A stretch of 64,000 nucleotides of DNA, taken from NCBI GenBank assembly GCA_946615905.1, contig CAMOIE010000006.1, positions 1 to 64,000 of the forward strand, in the 5' to 3' direction. The position numbers were made by a program, and so were the translations under genes. The notes under the pieces are model-generated. The model saw nothing but the letters and a program-made list of their open reading frames with translations, did not search any database and was not told the DNA's origin. This DNA comes from an uncultured Treponema sp. (GTDB taxonomy: Bacteria > Spirochaetota > Spirochaetia > Treponematales > Treponemataceae). Position 1 is the stretch's first letter; each line of letters opens with the position of its first letter. Below, one piece after another: positions 44,873-51,843 of this stretch.

Positions 44873-44899
44873 ATATCGGCAATTTTCTTCCCGCGATTA
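44873..44899 (-). promoter_or_regulatory. Sigma-28-like promoter of the flbD-motA...fliA operon
   Basis: On the minus strand TAAT (44899-44896), exactly 15 nt, then GCCGATAT (44880-44873), compared with TAAA-N15-GCCGATAA: 3/4 and 7/8 matches. A TATAAT overlaps (44875-44870) but has no fitting -35, so sigma-28 is the better reading. It lies 52 nt before flbD in the divergent region with the response regulator gene. FliA is encoded downstream in the same gene run. Confidence 0.65.
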
Positions 44900-44930
44900 A
44901 GAATTCATCATCAAGAATTTTCAATTTTTA

Positions 44931-44959
44931 TTGCTGTCTGTTAACTTTTGTGTTATTCT
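44931..44959 (+). promoter_or_regulatory. Promoter of the two-component system genes
   Basis: TTGCTG (44931-44936), 17 nt, TATTCT (44954-44959). The predicted start near 44966 leaves a leader of about 22 nt that contains AAAGGGG before the ATG at 44988. Confidence 0.5.
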
Positions 44960-44987
44960 GAATAAAAGTACAAAGGGGTGGTTTTAT

Positions 44988-45683
44988 ATGAACGCAAAGA
45001 TTCTTGTTATTGAAGATGTTCCAGAAATGTCACAGCTCGTTTCTCTCTATTTACAGAAAGACGGAATGACAGTAACAACGGCAAGTTCTGGAGAAGAGGC
45101 TCTTGAAATTGTCGAAAAAGATTTGCCGGACTTGATTATACTCGACTTGAATTTGCCGGGAATCTCAGGATTCGACTTTTTGAAACGTTTCCGAAAGGAA
45201 TACAAGACTACGATTCCGGTAATCATTGTTTCAGCCCGCGATGCAGACGAAGACATAATCAACGGTCTCGACATCGGTGCTGATGAATTCGTCACGAAAC
45301 CCTTCTCACCGAAAGTCCTTGTCGCCCGCGTAAACTCAAACTTGCGCCGTCAGGCAGAGACAACGGCCGCCGCAGAAGCGACATACAAATTCGGTCCCTT
45401 CACAGTCCTGCTGAACTCATGCGTATTGAAGCGTGGACCTGAAAAAATCCCGCTCTCAACAAAAGAATATGAAGTCCTTGAATACCTTCTCACTCACGAG
45501 GGCGAGACGCTAAGCCCCGAAAAAATCTACTCAGATGTCTGGAAAGCCCAGTACGGAGATGTCACTGCCGTTGCGGTATACGTCCAGCGTCTGCGCAAGA
45601 AGATTGAGGAGAATCCAGCTGAGCCAAAACACATTCTCACAGTATTCGGACAGGGCTACCGCTTTGAAAAAGGCTCTGAGTAA
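44988..45683 (+). CDS. OmpR-family response regulator
   Basis: DNA-binding output half of a two-component pair. It has 231 residues from ATG 44988 (AAAGGGG about 9 nt upstream; the longer reading to 44931 covers the promoter). The receiver domain has the acidic pair Glu9/Asp10, phospho-acceptor Asp53 (IILDLNLPGISGFD) and a TKPFSPK switch lysine near residue 105. The OmpR-type winged helix (about 130-230) ends YGDVTAVAVYVQRLRKKIEE and FGQGYRF. Its stop overlaps the kinase start (TAATG). Targets are not evident; it is divergent from the flagellar operon. Confidence 0.95.
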   Translation: MNAKILVIEDVPEMSQLVSLYLQKDGMTVTTASSGEEALEIVEKDLPDLIILDLNLPGISGFDFLKRFRKEYKTTIPVIIVSARDADEDIINGLDIGADEFVTKPFSPKVLVARVNSNLRRQAETTAAAEATYKFGPFTVLLNSCVLKRGPEKIPLSTKEYEVLEYLLTHEGETLSPEKIYSDVWKAQYGDVTAVAVYVQRLRKKIEENPAEPKHILTVFGQGYRFEKGSE

Positions 45684-47074
45684 TGAAGATTAGGGAGCAG
45701 CTCCGTCTTTTTATAATCGCAGTGGTCAGCGCCCCAGTGCTGACGGTTTTATTTATTTTTCTCTTCAGACACATCAACTCCCCGGACAGGATGGTCATAC
45801 AGGGCTACAAGCAGTTCGACAAGCTTTCAGACCTGCCAGTCACAGAGCAGGACATCTCGATTTTGCGCGAGGCTCTAAAGGCCTTTCCGCCGGAAGTTGA
45901 ATTCATGGTTACGGCAAACCACAAGGAAATAGTCTTCACTAACATGGAAGAATTCAAAAAACGCCGGACCATCGATGACCCTTCCCTCTTTTATTACATG
46001 CGGGAAACCAGCCAAAGATATTTTTACCAGCTTGTCACCCCGCCGATTGAAAATCAGGAGGTAGACCTCCTTCTGATAACCCGTGTAGACCGGGAGCACG
46101 AGGGACGAAGTAAGGACGCTGACCATTTTTCTGACCTTCTGCTGATTTTTCTCGTCCTCTTTGAGTCTGTTTCACTGGCATTTATTTTCACTATCTCACA
46201 CACGATTTCATCGTCAATCACGGTCATTGAGAACCGCACGGAAAGCATCGCCCGCGGAGACCTTGACGAACCTGTCGAGCGCCGCATAAATCCCAGGGCT
46301 TCAAACGAAATCACAAGTCTGATCGGGAACGTTGAAAAAATGCGCATTGCCCTAAAAGATACATCCGAAAAAAAGACCGCCTTTATCATGGGAATCAGCC
46401 ACGACCTGCGCACCCCTGTCGCCGTAATCAAGGGATATATCGAGGCCATGCAGGACGGCATAATCACTCCTGGCGATGAGATGGACAAGTCACTTGAAAT
46501 AGTCAGGCAAAAAACGGAATCTCTTGAGACGATGATTAACACCCTGATTAACTTCGTAAAGCTGGACACGACTGACTGGCGGCAGCAACTCAAAAAGCAA
46601 AAAATAGAGCCTGTCATTCAGGATTTCATAAAGTCCTCAATTGCAACCGGCGGAGTCTTCAAGAGAAACATCACCGGCTCCGTCTCGATGGACAAGGATT
46701 TGGAGCTTCCCTTTGACAGTCTTCTATTTCAGAGGGCATTGCAGAATCTTTTCCAGAACGCCATGCGCTACACTGAGGACGGAGCGGACATCGACATTTC
46801 GGCAGTTCAGTCAAAAGACGAGCTGATGATAAAAGTCGAAGACTCTGGAATCGGAATCGAAAAAAAGGACTTGCAGCACATTTTCGAGATGTTCTACCGT
46901 GGAACAAACTCAAGGCGTGAAAGCGGCATGGGAATAGGACTGTCTGTGGTAAAAAACATCATCAACACCCACGGCTGGAAAATCAACGTGAACTCACAAA
47001 AGGGAGTAGGAACGGCCTTCATCATAACAATTCCTCTAAGAAGGCATTCATCATCAATAGCCCCCGAAGGTTAA
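45683..47074 (+). CDS. Sensor histidine kinase
   Basis: Membrane sensor partner of the preceding regulator. 463 residues: membrane helices at about 8-28 and 150-175 with a periplasmic sensing region between them; HAMP about 176-230; H-box with His240 in ISHDLRTPVAVIKGYIEA; N-box FQNAMRYTEDGADI; G-boxes EDSGIGIEKKDLQ and GMGIGLSVVKNII. All catalytic motifs look intact. Its last 53 nt overlap the end of the convergent hemW gene. Confidence 0.95.
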   Translation: MKIREQLRLFIIAVVSAPVLTVLFIFLFRHINSPDRMVIQGYKQFDKLSDLPVTEQDISILREALKAFPPEVEFMVTANHKEIVFTNMEEFKKRRTIDDPSLFYYMRETSQRYFYQLVTPPIENQEVDLLLITRVDREHEGRSKDADHFSDLLLIFLVLFESVSLAFIFTISHTISSSITVIENRTESIARGDLDEPVERRINPRASNEITSLIGNVEKMRIALKDTSEKKTAFIMGISHDLRTPVAVIKGYIEAMQDGIITPGDEMDKSLEIVRQKTESLETMINTLINFVKLDTTDWRQQLKKQKIEPVIQDFIKSSIATGGVFKRNITGSVSMDKDLELPFDSLLFQRALQNLFQNAMRYTEDGADIDISAVQSKDELMIKVEDSGIGIEKKDLQHIFEMFYRGTNSRRESGMGIGLSVVKNIINTHGWKINVNSQKGVGTAFIITIPLRRHSSSIAPEG

Positions 47075-48287
47075 GGGCGTAAATCTTTCTCCCATTTTTG
47101 CTGGTCACGTGGGCAAGTCGTCGGCTTTTCCACCTGCTGAAAGCCCCGTCTTTTGTGTCTGCCCCTATCCGCTTTTCGAGGGATCTTCCAAAACGACTAT
47201 AAAATTTTTCAGAGTCAATTCCCTCAAGCATACGGAAGCCCGTCATAAGATATTCAAATTCCTGGGTCTCAGAATCAAGCACTTCAGTGGCGGCGGGAAG
47301 ATTTTTCTCGATTTCGCAGAGATTTCTCTCGTCATCCGGCAAGGCAGAATGAGAAAGCCAAAAGTCAGAGTATTCTTTTATATTCCGTCCGTTTGTCCGC
47401 CTAAAGCCTAAGTCAGCCCCGCCCGCCTCAAGCTTCTCCCCGTAAACCGTTCCTGTCGCCCCGGCGCCTACCCCTATGTAATTCTCAAGCTTCCAGTAAG
47501 AAGAATTGTGGACGCTCTCAAATCCAGGTCGCGCAAAATTTGAGACCTCGTACTGAAAAAAGCCTTTTTTTTGAAGGATATTCCTGCCCAAAATCCAGCG
47601 GCGGTCGGCACGGTCGGGATTCCAGCGGACTTTTCCACCCTCAATCAATTTTGCAAGCGGGGTATTCTCCTCAATCGTCAGCGTATACAATGAAACGTGG
47701 TCAACCGGATAAAGGTCGAGCAGGTCAAACTGGCTTTTAAAAGATTTTTCTGTCTGGGAAGGAAGCCCCGCAATAAAATCAACAGAAAGCCTGCCCTTCC
47801 ATTCTGCCTTCAAGAGGTCAAGAGCCTTTGTTATGTCGGATTTTCTCGCCCGCCTGTAGACTGCCTCAAGGGCTGAGTCGTCAAAAGCCTGGATGCCGAG
47901 GGAAAAGCGGGTCACGCCGGATGATTTCGCCGTATCAACAAAGTCTTTCCGCACGGACTCCGGGTTCATCTCAACGGTGACTTCTTCCGGGGGATTTTGG
48001 CTTGAAGTCGGGACAAGGGCTTTTACTCCGTCCAAAAGATTTTTCAGCTGGCTTGCGCCAAGAAGACTCGGAGTTCCACCGCCCACGTAAATTGTCTTCC
48101 AGGAGGAAACCCTGTATTTTTTCACATAAAAGGCGACTTCGCTCAAGACTGCGGAAATATATGAATCTCCCACAGGATTTTCACGTCCACCTTGCGGAAG
48201 ACTGAAAAAATCGCAGTAGGCGCATTTTGACGCGCAAAAGGGAATGTGAATGTAAAGTCCAGGTCTCTTACAGGAAATCAGCGGCAA
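47022..48287 (-). CDS. hemW: HemW-like radical SAM protein (coproporphyrinogen III oxidase-like)
   Basis: 421 residues. The radical-SAM cluster motif is C18-x3-C22-x2-C25 (PFCASKCAYCDFF), preceded by GLYIHIPF, and GGGTPSLL follows as the SAM-binding glycine motif; VTVEMNPESV and LSVDFIAGLPSQTEKSF are typical of HemN/HemW. HemW is a heme chaperone rather than a coproporphyrinogen oxidase, and treponemes do not usually make heme, so the biological role is uncertain. The start appears to be TTG at 48287, without a clear Shine-Dalgarno and only 3 nt after the lepB stop; coupling from lepB is likely. Its 3' end overlaps the kinase gene on the other strand by 53 nt. Confidence 0.8.
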   Translation of the reverse strand: MPLISCKRPGLYIHIPFCASKCAYCDFFSLPQGGRENPVGDSYISAVLSEVAFYVKKYRVSSWKTIYVGGGTPSLLGASQLKNLLDGVKALVPTSSQNPPEEVTVEMNPESVRKDFVDTAKSSGVTRFSLGIQAFDDSALEAVYRRARKSDITKALDLLKAEWKGRLSVDFIAGLPSQTEKSFKSQFDLLDLYPVDHVSLYTLTIEENTPLAKLIEGGKVRWNPDRADRRWILGRNILQKKGFFQYEVSNFARPGFESVHNSSYWKLENYIGVGAGATGTVYGEKLEAGGADLGFRRTNGRNIKEYSDFWLSHSALPDDERNLCEIEKNLPAATEVLDSETQEFEYLMTGFRMLEGIDSEKFYSRFGRSLEKRIGADTKDGAFSRWKSRRLAHVTSKNGRKIYALNLRGLLMMNAFLEELL

Positions 48288-48290
48288 TTT

Positions 48291-48989
48291 TTAGAAAAGG
48301 CGGATTTTATTGAAGGGGAAATACAAGACGAGGGCTTTTCCGCAGAGCTGGCTTTTTGTGACAGGGCCCCAGAGCCTTGAGTCAAGGGCTTCCATGCGGT
48401 TGTCGGCAAGGACAAAATATTCCCCGGCGGCAAGAGTGATTTCCTCAGTGTCGCCCTTCGCGCCAAGCTCCCGGTCAAGGGAAGAGTCAACCGACTCAAT
48501 CGTGACATCGTATTTTTTTTCAGTCAGCTCAAACTCAGTCAAAAACTGCTTTTGTCCGGCGGCTTTAATATAGAGGACAGAGTCGTTGAGGTAAACCGTG
48601 TCCCCGGGAAGACCGACCACGCGGCGCAAAAACGGCAGCTGCCCCTTGTAGTTCTCATTTTTAAATGGGAGCCACTGCTGGCCTGTCAAAAAAAGGCTCA
48701 CAGAATTCGCGACTTTAAGCGGAAGGATTGTTTTCTCCGGCTTGCCTGTGCGAACAAGCATCACGTCCCCACGGCGGGGACTTTTCAGCAGAGGGGTTAT
48801 AAACTCAAGAGAAGAAGCGGGAATATCAGGTGCCATCGAGTCAGAGATGGAGCGAATCGGATAGACTAAAAGATTCAAAATAAAGGTAATTACAGCAAAA
48901 CAGATTAAAATAGTCGCGACAACAAGAAAGATTTTTCCATAAAGTTCCCTCTTCATCTGATAGGAAACCGCATAAATATTTTTTGCCAT
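48291..48989 (-). CDS. lepB: Signal peptidase I homologue with Arg at the catalytic Lys position
   Basis: 232 residues. One membrane helix (about 19-44) is followed by the nucleophile motif S-D-S51-M (box B), a proline-rich RRGDVMLVR strand and box D, where FLRRVVGLPGD stands in place of the usual K-R-x-V-G-x-x-G-D. The position of the general-base lysine is thus Arg122. Box E reads ADNRMEALDSRLWG; the Ser usual before Asp-Ser-Arg is Ala. The fold is clearly S26 signal peptidase, but activity by the normal Ser-Lys dyad is doubtful. A promoter ending 6 nt before the ATG shares its -35 with smpB. hemW follows. Confidence 0.85.
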   Translation of the reverse strand: MAKNIYAVSYQMKRELYGKIFLVVATILICFAVITFILNLLVYPIRSISDSMAPDIPASSLEFITPLLKSPRRGDVMLVRTGKPEKTILPLKVANSVSLFLTGQQWLPFKNENYKGQLPFLRRVVGLPGDTVYLNDSVLYIKAAGQKQFLTEFELTEKKYDVTIESVDSSLDRELGAKGDTEEITLAAGEYFVLADNRMEALDSRLWGPVTKSQLCGKALVLYFPFNKIRLF

Positions 48990-48995
48990 AAAGTA

Positions 48996-49025
48996 AAAAT
49001 ATCACAAAAAAAGTCTGTCTTGCAA
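48996..49025 (-). promoter_or_regulatory. Promoter of lepB-hemW, 6 nt before ATG
   Basis: Minus strand TTGCAA (49025-49020), 18-nt spacer, TATTTT (49001-48996), then TACTTT and the lepB ATG at 48989. The -35 is the self-complementary TTGCAA also used by the divergent smpB promoter. No Shine-Dalgarno is present. Confidence 0.5.
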
Positions 49026-49048
49026 GGTCGAATGATAAATCTTATAAT
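49020..49048 (+). promoter_or_regulatory. Promoter of smpB, 7 nt before ATG
   Basis: TTGCAA (49020-49025), 17-nt spacer, perfect TATAAT (49043-49048), then 7 nt to the ATG at 49056. The -35 coincides with that of the divergent lepB promoter, so the two cannot be occupied at once. Confidence 0.6.
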
Positions 49049-49055
49049 TGAAAGC

Positions 49056-49517
49056 ATGGCAGAAAATGTAAAAATCATCGCGCAGAATAAAAAAGCCCGT
49101 TTCAATTATTTTGTCGAAGACTCTTATGAATGCGGAATTGTCCTAGAGGGGACAGAAGTCAAATCCGTAAAAGCGGGAAATCTCTCATTCAACGATTCTT
49201 TTGCCGAAATTATAAATGGGGAGGTATGGGTTTCCAACCTGCAGATTGCCGAATACAAGTATTCCTCGGTTTTCAACCACAATCCTCTCCGCAAAAAAAA
49301 GCTTCTCCTTCACAAGGAAGAAATCAAAAGAATGGCGCGCAAGGTCGAAGAGAAAGGCTACACGCTGATTCCGCTGGATTTCTATCTAAAGGAAGGAAGA
49401 GTCAAGGTAAAGCTCGGCGTATGCAAGGGCAAAAAACTTTTCGACAAGCGCGAGACTATCAAGCAGCGCGACATAGCTAGGGATGTATCCCGCGAGTTCA
49501 AAAACGGTTTTAAATAA
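49056..49517 (+). CDS. smpB: SsrA-binding protein SmpB
   Basis: Binds tmRNA and delivers it to stalled ribosomes (trans-translation). It has 153 residues from ATG 49056, usual for the family. Conserved segments are NKKARFNYFVEDSYECGIVL, GTEVKSVKAGNLSFNDSF, and the Lys-rich KVKLGVCKGKKLFDKRETIK that leads into the C-terminal tail RDIARDVSRE. An ATG at 49032 would add 8 residues, but the promoter's TATAAT lies between the two, so transcription should begin after it. No Shine-Dalgarno precedes 49056. The tmRNA gene itself is not in the window. Confidence 0.95.
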   Translation: MAENVKIIAQNKKARFNYFVEDSYECGIVLEGTEVKSVKAGNLSFNDSFAEIINGEVWVSNLQIAEYKYSSVFNHNPLRKKKLLLHKEEIKRMARKVEEKGYTLIPLDFYLKEGRVKVKLGVCKGKKLFDKRETIKQRDIARDVSREFKNGFK

Positions 49518-49551
49518 AAAACACTTTGGAACGGGGGCATTTTAAGGGAAA

Positions 49552-50430
49552 ATGGGCAGACGGATTTTTTCGCTGGCACTTCTAATTTTTTTCTCACTTT
49601 CAGCAGCCAACGCCGCATGGGCTGTTCCCCTCCATATTGACTACTACGGAGTCGTCTCAACTTCTGCTGACGAAAACATGCTCAAAATGGCCCAAGATAT
49701 CTTCTTTACCCAGCTAAAATCCATCGAAGGAATCTCCGTTGACGACAAAAGACAGAATGCGGCAACCGCATTAAAATCTCCACCGGACACTTCAAAAACC
49801 CAAGGCGACCACATAGCATTTTTTGCAGAAATAATGGAGTCAGCCTCGTCTGCGGCAGGCCTTTGGGAATGCACCTTCCACGCTGACCAGAATTCCCTTG
49901 GAAAAAACTTTGTCAGCGCAGCTTCATACGAGTCTTACTACAAGATTTTGGTCGGTGCAAAGTCAGCGATTGAGGAAGTCCTTGAAAATTACAGGGGCAA
50001 CTCAATGTTTGTCCAGGAGGCAGCAACAGAAGGAGCCTCCCACTCAAACGTAAAAATTGACAGCGACACACTCGTTGGAACATGGGAAGGAGAGCCTGAC
50101 ACCGACAAGATAATCATAATGAGAAGTGGAAAAGGCTTTATTGTCTTTAAGAACGGAGCTACAATGGTGGTATCTGTTTCCGTAAAAGAGCAAAAAGGCA
50201 AGGCTTATATAGAAATTCTCCAACAGGGAAAGGCAAACGCCTCATTCTACCCAGCCCTTGACCGTCAGGCAGCCTTGGCAAACGCACCGACAGCAAAACC
50301 AATCACATGGAAGATGAACGAATCAGCAGACGGGGTTTTGACAGGAACAAAGGAAACTCTGGTGCCCTCCCTTGATTCCGCGACTGGAGCGGAGGAAGGC
50401 ACGGTCAAAGTCACCTGGACAAGGAAATAA
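49552..50430 (+). CDS. Secreted protein with C-terminal LVGTWEG domain, function unknown
   Basis: 292 residues with a clear signal peptide (MGRRIFSLALLIFFSLSAANA, cleaved after about residue 21-25; no lipobox Cys). The N-terminal part (about 28-165) is helical/mixed, with ENMLKMAQDIFFTQLKSI. The C-terminal part (about 175-292) begins DTLVGTWEGEPDTDKII and has repeated strands (GKGFIVFKNGATMVVSVSV), a pattern seen in small lipocalin-like periplasmic domains. I do not assign a function. AAGGGA lies close to the ATG. It follows smpB by 34 nt in the same direction and may be cotranscribed. Confidence 0.65.
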   Translation: MGRRIFSLALLIFFSLSAANAAWAVPLHIDYYGVVSTSADENMLKMAQDIFFTQLKSIEGISVDDKRQNAATALKSPPDTSKTQGDHIAFFAEIMESASSAAGLWECTFHADQNSLGKNFVSAASYESYYKILVGAKSAIEEVLENYRGNSMFVQEAATEGASHSNVKIDSDTLVGTWEGEPDTDKIIIMRSGKGFIVFKNGATMVVSVSVKEQKGKAYIEILQQGKANASFYPALDRQAALANAPTAKPITWKMNESADGVLTGTKETLVPSLDSATGAEEGTVKVTWTRK

Positions 50431-50454
50431 GGAAAAATAGTTTTCAAATCTGAC

Positions 50455-50552
50455 GTGCCAGCGATGTGAAGCCCGAAGTAGTTGCGTAGCAACTATGAGC
50501 CGAAGGAGGCGAAGGCGGAACGTAGCGGGCCTGCCAAGTGGCAGGCTGGCAC
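50455..50552. repeat. Folded intergenic element (closing stem plus internal hairpins)
   Basis: Outer arms GTGCCAGC (50455-50462) and GCTGGCAC (50545-50552) are complementary. Inside are TAGTTGC/GCAACTA (50479-50485/50489-50495, loop GTA) and GCCTGCC/GGCAGGC (50529-50535/50540-50546). The last stem shares two bases with the outer stem. CCGAAG-like hexamers recur three times. It lies between convergent genes and is more GC-rich than nearby intergenic DNA. It looks like a dispersed structured repeat or structured 3' element, not a simple terminator. Confidence 0.55.
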
Positions 50553-50567
50553 CCAAAAAAAGAAATT

Positions 50568-51152
50568 TTAGGACAGTTTTACAGCACCCTGCCGGATCAG
50601 CTTCACAGACCCGTCCTCCTCGATTGAGACGATTGTCGACGGTACCGAGGATTTTTTGTCACCGTCATCCACAATCAGGGCGACATCCTTTCCAAAAACA
50701 GATTTTATCTCTGAGACAGAAGAAAGAACCGGACTTCCAGACTTGTTCACGCTGGTTGAATAAATCGGAGCGCCGCAACGGGCAATCAAATCGCGAAGCC
50801 ACTGGTCGTCCGGGCAGCGGAAGGCTGTCGTGGCGAAATTTCCGTCTTTCTCAAAAGTATGCACAATGATAGTCAGCGGTCCCGGCCACTTGGCCCAAAG
50901 CTCGTCTGGAATCACGTCGCGGGTGTATTTTTTCACGTCGTCAGGCTTTGAGATGAGCTGAATCAAATGCTTGCCCTCGTCGGCTTCTTTTATCCTGTTA
51001 ATCTGGCGGTCAGTGTGGTAGGAATAATGGCGGCCGTCAACGATTCCAGAAAATCCGTAAACAGTGTCAGTCGGAAGGACAACGACTTTTCCCCGGCGGA
51101 TATAATCAGCGGCGATTAAAATTGACTCGGAATCAGACTTGCGGCAAATCAT
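50568..51152 (-). CDS. Sua5/YrdC/TsaC-family threonylcarbamoyl-AMP synthase
   Basis: Probably makes threonylcarbamoyl-AMP for the t6A modification of ANN-decoding tRNAs. It has 194 residues from ATG 51152, chosen because GGAG lies 10 nt upstream; a longer reading adds 7 residues. YrdC-fold motifs visible are GKVVVLPTDTVYGFSG and the KxR-type stretch RIKEADEGKHLIQLI (usually K-R), then WPGPLTIIVHTFEKDG, FRCPDDQWLRDLIARCG and YSTSVNKSGSPV. The family's ligand-binding Lys/Arg pair is slightly altered, so a relative of unknown specificity is possible. It overlaps the upstream FtsB-like gene by 20 nt. Confidence 0.82.
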   Translation of the reverse strand: MICRKSDSESILIAADYIRRGKVVVLPTDTVYGFSGIVDGRHYSYHTDRQINRIKEADEGKHLIQLISKPDDVKKYTRDVIPDELWAKWPGPLTIIVHTFEKDGNFATTAFRCPDDQWLRDLIARCGAPIYSTSVNKSGSPVLSSVSEIKSVFGKDVALIVDDGDKKSSVPSTIVSIEEDGSVKLIRQGAVKLS

Positions 51153-51681
51153 AAACAGGCACTCCATGAACAAAAGATTCAGATGTGAAAGAAGGTCTTC
51201 TCCTGAATGAAATCTCCCCGGAAGACAAATCTTTCATAAGCAAAAAGAGATAGACTACAAGTGAAAGCAAAATGGCTGAGGCCTTGCAGAACCACTCAGG
51301 AACGAAGTCAATCTTTCCGGCCTTGAGGGGGGTTCCGGCGTTGTAAAGGAATTCATCCTCGGAAGCCAGTCCGTTGAGTTTCACGAGTTTTTCACCAGGC
51401 TCCACAAAGCCCAGTTTTCTTGCGAAAGCGGCGATAACGTCCCCGTCATGCTCAAGGGCGGTCCGCTCAAGGTCGAGGCTGTTGTAAATTCCCTGGATTT
51501 GCTCAGTCCGGGTGCTTAGTAAACGTTTTTGTTCTTTCATTTGCCTGAGCGCCCAAAGTCCGTCTTTTCCGAGGCTCACGGAAACAAGCGCATAAAGGCA
51601 GGTTCCAGCAAGAAGGGCAGGCAAAAATCTATATCTTTTCACTATGTTTAATTCTTCGGCATAAAAGTTCAAAATATTCAT
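51133..51681 (-). CDS. FtsB/DivIC-like septum formation initiator protein
   Basis: 182 residues. A membrane helix at about 18-36, then a coiled coil (about 42-75, LRQMKEQKRLLSTRTEQIQG), then DVIAAFARKLGFVEPGEKLVKL. That order (helix, coil, then A-R-x-L-G-F/Y-x-x-P-G-E) is characteristic of FtsB/DivIC divisome proteins. Unusually for the family there is a C-terminal extension with a second membrane helix (about 133-151) and a basic tail. An ATG at 51681 lacks a good ribosome site; GTG at 51642 is an alternative. The tsaC-like gene overlaps its end. Confidence 0.75.
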   Translation of the reverse strand: MNILNFYAEELNIVKRYRFLPALLAGTCLYALVSVSLGKDGLWALRQMKEQKRLLSTRTEQIQGIYNSLDLERTALEHDGDVIAAFARKLGFVEPGEKLVKLNGLASEDEFLYNAGTPLKAGKIDFVPEWFCKASAILLSLVVYLFLLMKDLSSGEISFRRRPSFTSESFVHGVPVYDLPQV

Positions 51682-51763
51682 AGGATTCTAAAGCAAAACT
51701 TTTTTAAGGTCTTTTAAAAATAATGGACTTTTAAGAACTTACAGTTTATAATAATTTTAACTG

Positions 51764-51789
51764 TAGAAATTCGAAAATTCTGCCGATAT
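51764..51789 (+). promoter_or_regulatory. Sigma-28-like promoter before the acidic protein/DUF115 operon
   Basis: TAGA (51764-51767), 14 nt, GCCGATAT (51782-51789), compared with TAAA-N15-GCCGATAA: 3/4 and 7/8 matches with a spacer one base short. The -10 is identical to that of the flbD operon. It lies 54 nt before the ATG at 51844. The surrounding 162-bp divergent region is AT-rich and also holds TATAAT-like hexamers, so a sigma-70 start cannot be excluded. Confidence 0.5.
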
Positions 51790-51843
51790 TTCTAAGGTAT
51801 AAAAAGAAAACTTTAAAATTACTTCTAATTAAGGGGAAGATAT

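Noticed and set aside
50455-50552. Integron attC-like site
   Set aside because: T. denticola carries an integron, so this was considered, but the R'/R'' core sequences expected of attC were not found and no integrase or cassette array is present.
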